A DNA stretch of 64,000 nt, taken from positions 15,021,118 through 15,085,117 of the forward strand of contig NC_087078.1 in the NCBI RefSeq assembly GCF_026151205.1. Reading direction: 5' to 3'. The notes under the pieces are model-generated. The model saw only the letters and a program-made list of their open reading frames with translations. It was not told the origin of the DNA and did no database searches. Position numbers and translations under genes: made by a program. The DNA is from Bolinopsis microptera. Taxonomy: Eukaryota > Ctenophora > Tentaculata > Lobata > Bolinopsidae. Shown piece by piece: positions 59,370 through 64,000 of the stretch (positions are counted from its first letter, which is position 1; each line of letters opens with the position of its first letter).

Positions 59370-60705
59370 TATGTATAGACGCTTTTGCAGTAAATTGTAG
59401 CCTACATTTAAGTGTCCGTAGATTCAAAAGTATAAAAGATACAGTCATTTCGAACCACAGGTTTTAAAGATAATTGTTTATACTTTAGTTTACATTATAT
59501 CGAAAAATAATTTATCGTCATCATCATCACTTGATGACGTCATCAATTTAAGTGTTTTTAAAACTTGATTTTTGACAAAATAACAACTTTTCAAATCGAT
59601 TTTAAAGCATTAAGGAGTAATTTTATTCAAAATCTGAGGACATTTTCACCTTAGATAATTGTTCAAGCATTCTGAAAATCTACCGGAAAGTTTTCCTACC
59701 TTGCTCCTTCATAAAGATATTCGCTATTGGAGTTTGTGCTTTTTTGAAGAATAATTTTATAAAAACACAAAAGTTGTGAATTAGTATTCTCTGGTGTTGG
59801 GCCATCCCTTGGGTTGTGGAGCTCAATTTTGCTTCCTAAAGGTCTAAATTGTGTTATAGGCTAGTTTTAAAGTTGAAAATCGAAAAGTTGCACACGTGGG
59901 GACACGCCCAAATTCATTTAAAATAGCTAAAATCACTAAAAATTGTTATTTTCACGATTTTTACCAACTTTGGAGTCCCGTTGTGATCCAAGTTCTTTTT
60001 GAAATCTTCTGAAACTTTTCATGCTTATCAAACTATATATTAAATAACACTATGCAAAAATTTATGGTGATTCAATATTTTATGCGCACGCAACGTCCGC
60101 TCAAAGTTTGCACGTGCGAAAGGTGAGAATTTTGCTCATTCGTGATTTCGAATATATTCTGCTTTCCCACGATATTAAAATGGCATTATATATGAATTTA
60201 ATGCCAACTTGAATGAGTAAAAAGTGCTATATTCAGTCTGTTATTGACAGATATGCCTACCTAAACACAAGGAAACGTTTTCAAAGGTAAAATTTCGAAA
60301 TCGTTGAAATTACCTCCTTATTAAGTTTCGACTGTGTAAATTATCCTGACATTATAATCAAAAAGAGATGATATTTGACCAAAACCCATAATCATGGGTA
60401 GAGTGAACCGCTGCCAGTGTCTCTCTTTTCCAAACAAAAGAAAATGATATTAATTTGAGGAACCGTCCGCAAATGCAAATTGATACCGAGAATGAAATCG
60501 GTCGCTCGCTTTTCCCATTCATTCACGGCTTACGTATTGTAATAAAGCTTATTGAATGGGAAAAGCGAGCGACCGATTTCATTCTCGGTATCAATTTGCA
60601 TTTGCGGACGGTTCCTCAAATTAATATCATTTTCTTTTGTTTGGAAAAGAGAGACACTGGCAGCGGTTCACTCTACCCATGATTATGGGTTTTGGTCAAA
60701 TAGAT
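59370..60705 (+). repeat. Repeat D, copy b (diverged)
   Basis: Aligns with copy a throughout with frequent substitutions and small deletions. Confidence 0.85.
60374..60702. repeat. Large hairpin 3, diverged but still exactly paired
   Basis: Arms are about 150 bp, slightly longer than in hairpins 1 and 2, from ATTTGACC to CCCATTC and back from GAATGGG. At least five positions differ from hairpin 1, each with the matching change in the opposite arm. The both-strand frames at 60455-60785 are a product of the symmetry. Confidence 0.93.
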
Positions 60706-61197
60706 GCATATACATTTATAGAATAATGGCTATTTTTTGTCCATTTTCAAGTAAATATTTTTTCTATATATTCTCTACACTTTAGTTTATCACACATGAC
60801 TCTAACATTGAGGGTAAATTTAAAATCATTTTTAAGTTGTATGCAGTGGCGTATAACGTTGCCTGTTGGCGCGCGCTACTTCGAAGAAATTGAGACGAGT
60901 AACATCCGTCAAATCAATGCATAGGGGTGATTCGGAATCAGCGTCCAAAAATACACTGAATTCGATTCGAATACTTTCATACCCTCAAGACCTTTTCACA
61001 AGAATTTGTTTTAATTTGGGCGAGCGATTTATAGCGAGAGCGTGACAAAAGCTACTTTGGGGCCATCCACTTAGGACGTCTAATACATAATAGGGAGGGG
61101 TGAATTTTGGAATTTCGAACAAAATCGGACAGAGGGAGAGCGGGTGGTTTTTAAAAATCTGGACGTTCGGAAATTTTTTCAGAATTAACAAAAAAAG
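60706..61197. other. Non-coding stretch, no gene seen
   Basis: No supported exon; minus-strand frame at 60985-61203 has no family signal. Confidence 0.4.
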
Positions 61198-61311
61198 TTT
61201 CATTTATTTCAACTCTTTGAATTTTATTTCGACTCTTTGAATTTTATTAACATGCATGTTAATAAAATTCAAAGAGTTGAAATAAAATTCAAAGAGTTGA
61301 AATAAATGAAA
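61198..61311. repeat. 114-bp palindrome with no loop
   Basis: 57-bp arms meet at CATGCATG with one mismatch. Each arm is itself a tandem of AACTCTTTGAATTTTATTTC-like words. Confidence 0.95.
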
Positions 61312-61429
61312 TTCACAGGGGGAGCTGAAACCAGGTTTTCGATCAAACGCTGCCATTTGTAGTCAAACGTCGCCAACAGTTGCTCTCGTCCAATGAAATC
61401 GCTGCATTATGTAAGCCTAGCTTCGCATT

Positions 61430-61640
61430 GTCATACGTTGTATGACCCGCCGCGCACGAGTGCGCGGCTCCCCCTGTATTGTAGAAACTCTACTAAAGTG
61501 AAGCGAAACTCTACTATAGTGAAGCTCCACTATACACTATAGTGAAGCGACAGTGGGGGTCACCATTGGCATACGTTGTATGACCCGCCGCGCACTAAGT
61601 GCGCGGCTCCCCTGTAGCGTCACCATAGTGAAACGACCGT
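61430..61640 (+). repeat. Two copies of a GC-rich hairpin unit, 138 bp apart
   Basis: CATACGTTGTATGACCCGCC, followed by a GCCGCGCA...TGCGCGGC stem, occurs at 61432 and 61570. Between them are tandem CTCTACTA(A/T)AGTGAAGC words. Confidence 0.85.
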
Positions 61641-61659
61641 GGGGGTCGCAACATGATAC

Positions 61660-62010
61660 AAAGATAAACACTTATGTTTTACTGAACTTAAATTAGTTTG
61701 AGCAATTTTAATGGTCAGAATTTGAGTTATCAACGAATTTGTACCTATTTTTCATTTTTAAACCTCTTAATCAAGACCAATCTCACCCAACTAATTTAGG
61801 TTCGGTAGTTTATAAGTAAAATTGGAAGGTTCTGACAAATTTTCTGACAAAAAATCAACGAATTTCGTCAAATAACGCGACTTTTACACCTAATTTTGCT
61901 TGCTAAAGCCGCGCACCATCAAATATGGCACATAGGCGAAACTCACTGATCTTTCCAAAAAAGGTATGACAAATTTGGTACTGTGAAAATTCTCGAAGTC
62001 TCTAGAATAA
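61660..62010 (-). repeat. Repeat family A, copy 3 (inverted, partial)
   Basis: Inverse of the middle and start of copy 1, with moderate divergence. It has no insertion at the site used in copy 2 and so gives the pre-insertion sequence CCTTCCAAT. Confidence 0.8.
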
Positions 62011-62029
62011 ATTACAGAGGCACATATTA

Positions 62030-62175
62030 GGTGCGGTAAAAAAATCGAAATTATGCGGTACCGCACCCGACTATAAAGGTAAAATGTGCGGTAAGGTGCG
62101 GTAAATTTTAACCAATTATGCGGCAAATGTGCGGCGATTTTTTCGAAATTTGTGCAGGAATTGTGCGGTTTTCTT
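62030..62175. repeat. Cluster of TGCGGT motifs
   Basis: About eight GTGCGG/TGCGGT words in 145 bp, including TGCGGTACCGCA as a 12-bp palindrome. CAGAGGCACA at 62017 could be the end of a hAT-type element, but no partner end was found. Confidence 0.6.
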
Positions 62176-62675
62176 TTGCATTTTCTCAAGGACTTTGGAA
62201 ATTCTAAACGTATAACCGCCGCTCTTATCAAAAATAGGTCTGTTTATGTGTTACTGAGGGTGTAGTTCTTTACTAAGACTATGATTGAACCTATATTGAG
62301 ATTCAGTTATCTGAGAACAGTGACTTGATCTGGTAGAGATCAGGAGACAGTTATTTGAAGACGCCTCTTGATAGAGTCGATCAGATCCCATGCGTGATCG
62401 CAAATATGTGACACGCTTGTTGGCATTGATTGTCAGTACTTGTAAACCATTTGATCCAAGATCCATTGAGCCCACAATAAAGCCAACGCTACATTCTACA
62501 ACGAATAGAGCTCATTACCCTTTACACCTACTTCTTCTATTATCACCTACTTTGGATCATGGAATCTACTCAACAACTTCAACCCCTGATATAGAGTAAT
62601 CAGATGTGGTGAAGTTACGAATGATAACTGATACACTATAATCGAAGTACGGTAATGACGAGGGTTCCATAACGG

Positions 62676-62955
62676 CCTGGTTCACGGTCCCGAAAGGGCC
62701 TGGGTCACGGTCCCGAAAGGGCCTTGGTCACGGTCCCGAAAGGGCCTGGGTAACGGTCCCGAAAGGGCCTCGGTAACGTGGTAACCGGGTCACGTGGCCT
62801 AAGCATGAGTTCCAAAAGGGCCTGGGTCACGGTCCCGAAAGGGCCTGGGTCACGTGGCCTAAGCATGAGTTCCAAAAGGGCCTGGGTCACGGTCCCGAAA
62901 GGGCCTGGGTCAGGGTCCCGAAAGGGCCTGAGTCACGGTCCTATAAAAGGGCCCG
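62676..62955 (+). repeat. 23-bp GC-rich minisatellite with a 60-bp higher-order unit
   Basis: About nine copies of GGTCACGGTCCCGAAAGGGC plus CTG. Two copies of a 37-bp variant, TCACGTGGCCTAAGCATGAG onward, are 60 bp apart and carry CACGTG. CCCGAAAGGG can self-pair. Frames on both strands are translations of the repeat. Confidence 0.92.
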
Positions 62956-63439
62956 ACTTTTAACATATTTTGGTTTTTACACTCGAAAATCTTACCGCGA
63001 AAATTTTTGATACATGTTTCGTATCCAAATATCAGAGATATTATGGATACACCATGAAGGAACATCTCTGCGCGGCGTAAGTAAATTTACAAGTTCGCGC
63101 GAAAAATTGTCTTATTTTCCTGGCGCTTTGTTCTCGCGCCGGGAGTGAATCACTAATTAGCTAACTACTTCACTAGCATAATCTACATCTACAATACGAA
63201 GTAAGAGTTACCACGTTACTCTTTTATTTCTCCGTTAAGCCTACAATTCTAATAACTAACAATGGAGTATGAGGTCAATTAAATGTCCATAGATATGGAT
63301 TATAGAAATTATATAAACACATAATTGAACAGCATGAGACAAGTGGAAAACTAACAAACGAATAGATTTCAAGCTCGTAAAGGATCGTTGCTGGATATTG
63401 GAGATTTCAAAACTGTAGTCCGACAGTCAAAGTTCTCTT
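62956..63439. other. Non-coding stretch, no gene seen
   Basis: No supported exon or repeat. Confidence 0.4.
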
Positions 63440-63590
63440 GTCTAACTTTAGTGCGTATCGAACTTGACTCCAGATAGAGCACTTTAGTTCGACAGAGTCG
63501 AACCTCAGGGTTTGTCGAACTACATGGTAAGTGACGAACTAGAGTGCGTGTCGAACTTGGGTACGTGTACCGAATTTACCATGGTAAAAA
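63440..63590. repeat. CTAGTTCGACA palindromic repeat, copy 2
   Basis: GTCGAACTAGAGTGCGTGTC-like words in both orientations, matching those at 9044-9165, including the flanking GGTACACG/CGTGTACC. Confidence 0.7.
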
Positions 63591-64000
63591 CATCTTCACA
63601 CCGTAAAATGGGCAAAAGCTACAATAACGGTTCCTCCGACATTGTTTACAGCGGGCAATATCCTTTATTTCATTCAATTCTTCTGAAGTGTTCATGACCA
63701 AATTACGGTCTTTAGGATCGTCCATTAATAATTTAAGGAGGCTTTTGCCGGCACAACCTATACACCCTTTTAATTTTGACAGGGCAGCTCAGAAGTAGAT
63801 GGTTCTAAAACAAAACATAAATAAATCTAATCCCTTTAAAATAAATATGCTACCTTCTAGCTTACTCATAGAACACAACTCGGAATGAGCTTTTATACTT
63901 CATATTCAAATCAAGCGGTAAGTAAATATTGATAATATAACTAACTCTACTGCATTATAATCCACCTTGCGTGGCTGAGAGGACCAATTCGTTCTCTCGA
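63591..64000. other. Window end, nothing firm
   Basis: ATG at 63885 followed by 11 codons and GCG|GTAAGT could be a small first exon, but there is no other support. Confidence 0.2.

Larger units (their letters stand above)
55536..59684 (+). repeat. 2.07-kb tandem duplication
   Basis: 55536-57610 and 57611 to about 59684 are nearly identical; I saw only one substitution and a 1-2 bp deletion. The junction at 57607-57611 joins CTACCG of repeat D to TACCGTCGC of repeat C, sharing TACCG. Confidence 0.9.

Noticed and set aside
60455-60785. Plus-strand frames at hairpin 3
   Set aside because: The peptides reflect the inverted arms; the same DNA in hairpins 1 and 2 is not open.
62705-62963. 61-codon frames on both strands
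   Set aside because: Translations of the 23-bp minisatellite.

Overview
The window is nuclear DNA of an animal. The best coding gene has five exons with consensus GT-AG introns of about 120-170 bp, two further exons end or begin at clean splice sites, and a class A GPCR lies at the left edge. The sequence is AT-rich, gene-poor and full of microsatellites, minisatellites, MITE-like and foldback repeats. The GPCR sequence looks like those of early-branching metazoans such as cnidarians, but I cannot name the species. No tRNA, rRNA, CRISPR array or bacterial operon was seen.

Layout. 0-1 kb: the 5' part of a rhodopsin-like GPCR gene on the minus strand with one apparent frameshift, followed by a 16-bp E-box minisatellite. 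1-11 kb: mostly non-coding, with a MITE that keeps both 8-bp target duplications, several old diverged repeat pairs and one ORF that may be a transposase relic. 11.3-21.3 kb: a plus-strand first coding exon with a TATA box, whose 5' splice site has been amplified into a 47-copy, 35-bp minisatellite; nested foldback elements; a 2-kb element with 220-bp inverted ends; then a last exon resembling the Rab11-binding end of Rab11-FIP proteins. 22-48 kb: mainly non-coding, with a CT microsatellite beside a 61-bp palindrome, a degenerate caspase-like fragment, a six-fold CACGTG cluster and several similarly spaced CCAAT/CACGTG modules, all on the plus strand. 48.4-50.2 kb: a complete five-exon gene for a 397-residue protein I do not recognise. 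51-63 kb: a dense repeat domain with a nested insertion, a 2.07-kb tandem duplication and large hairpins whose two arms have changed together. 63-64 kb: little of note apart from a second copy of a repeat seen at 9 kb.

How the parts may work together is inference. The CCAAT/E-box modules and CACGTG clusters share orientation with the 48.4-kb gene and could be alternative promoters or copies of a mobile promoter. The 11.5-kb and 21.2-kb exons may belong to one gene or two. The strongest observations are the splice-donor minisatellite, the CCAAT-CCAAT-CACGTG modules with fixed spacing, and the hairpins with co-varying arms.
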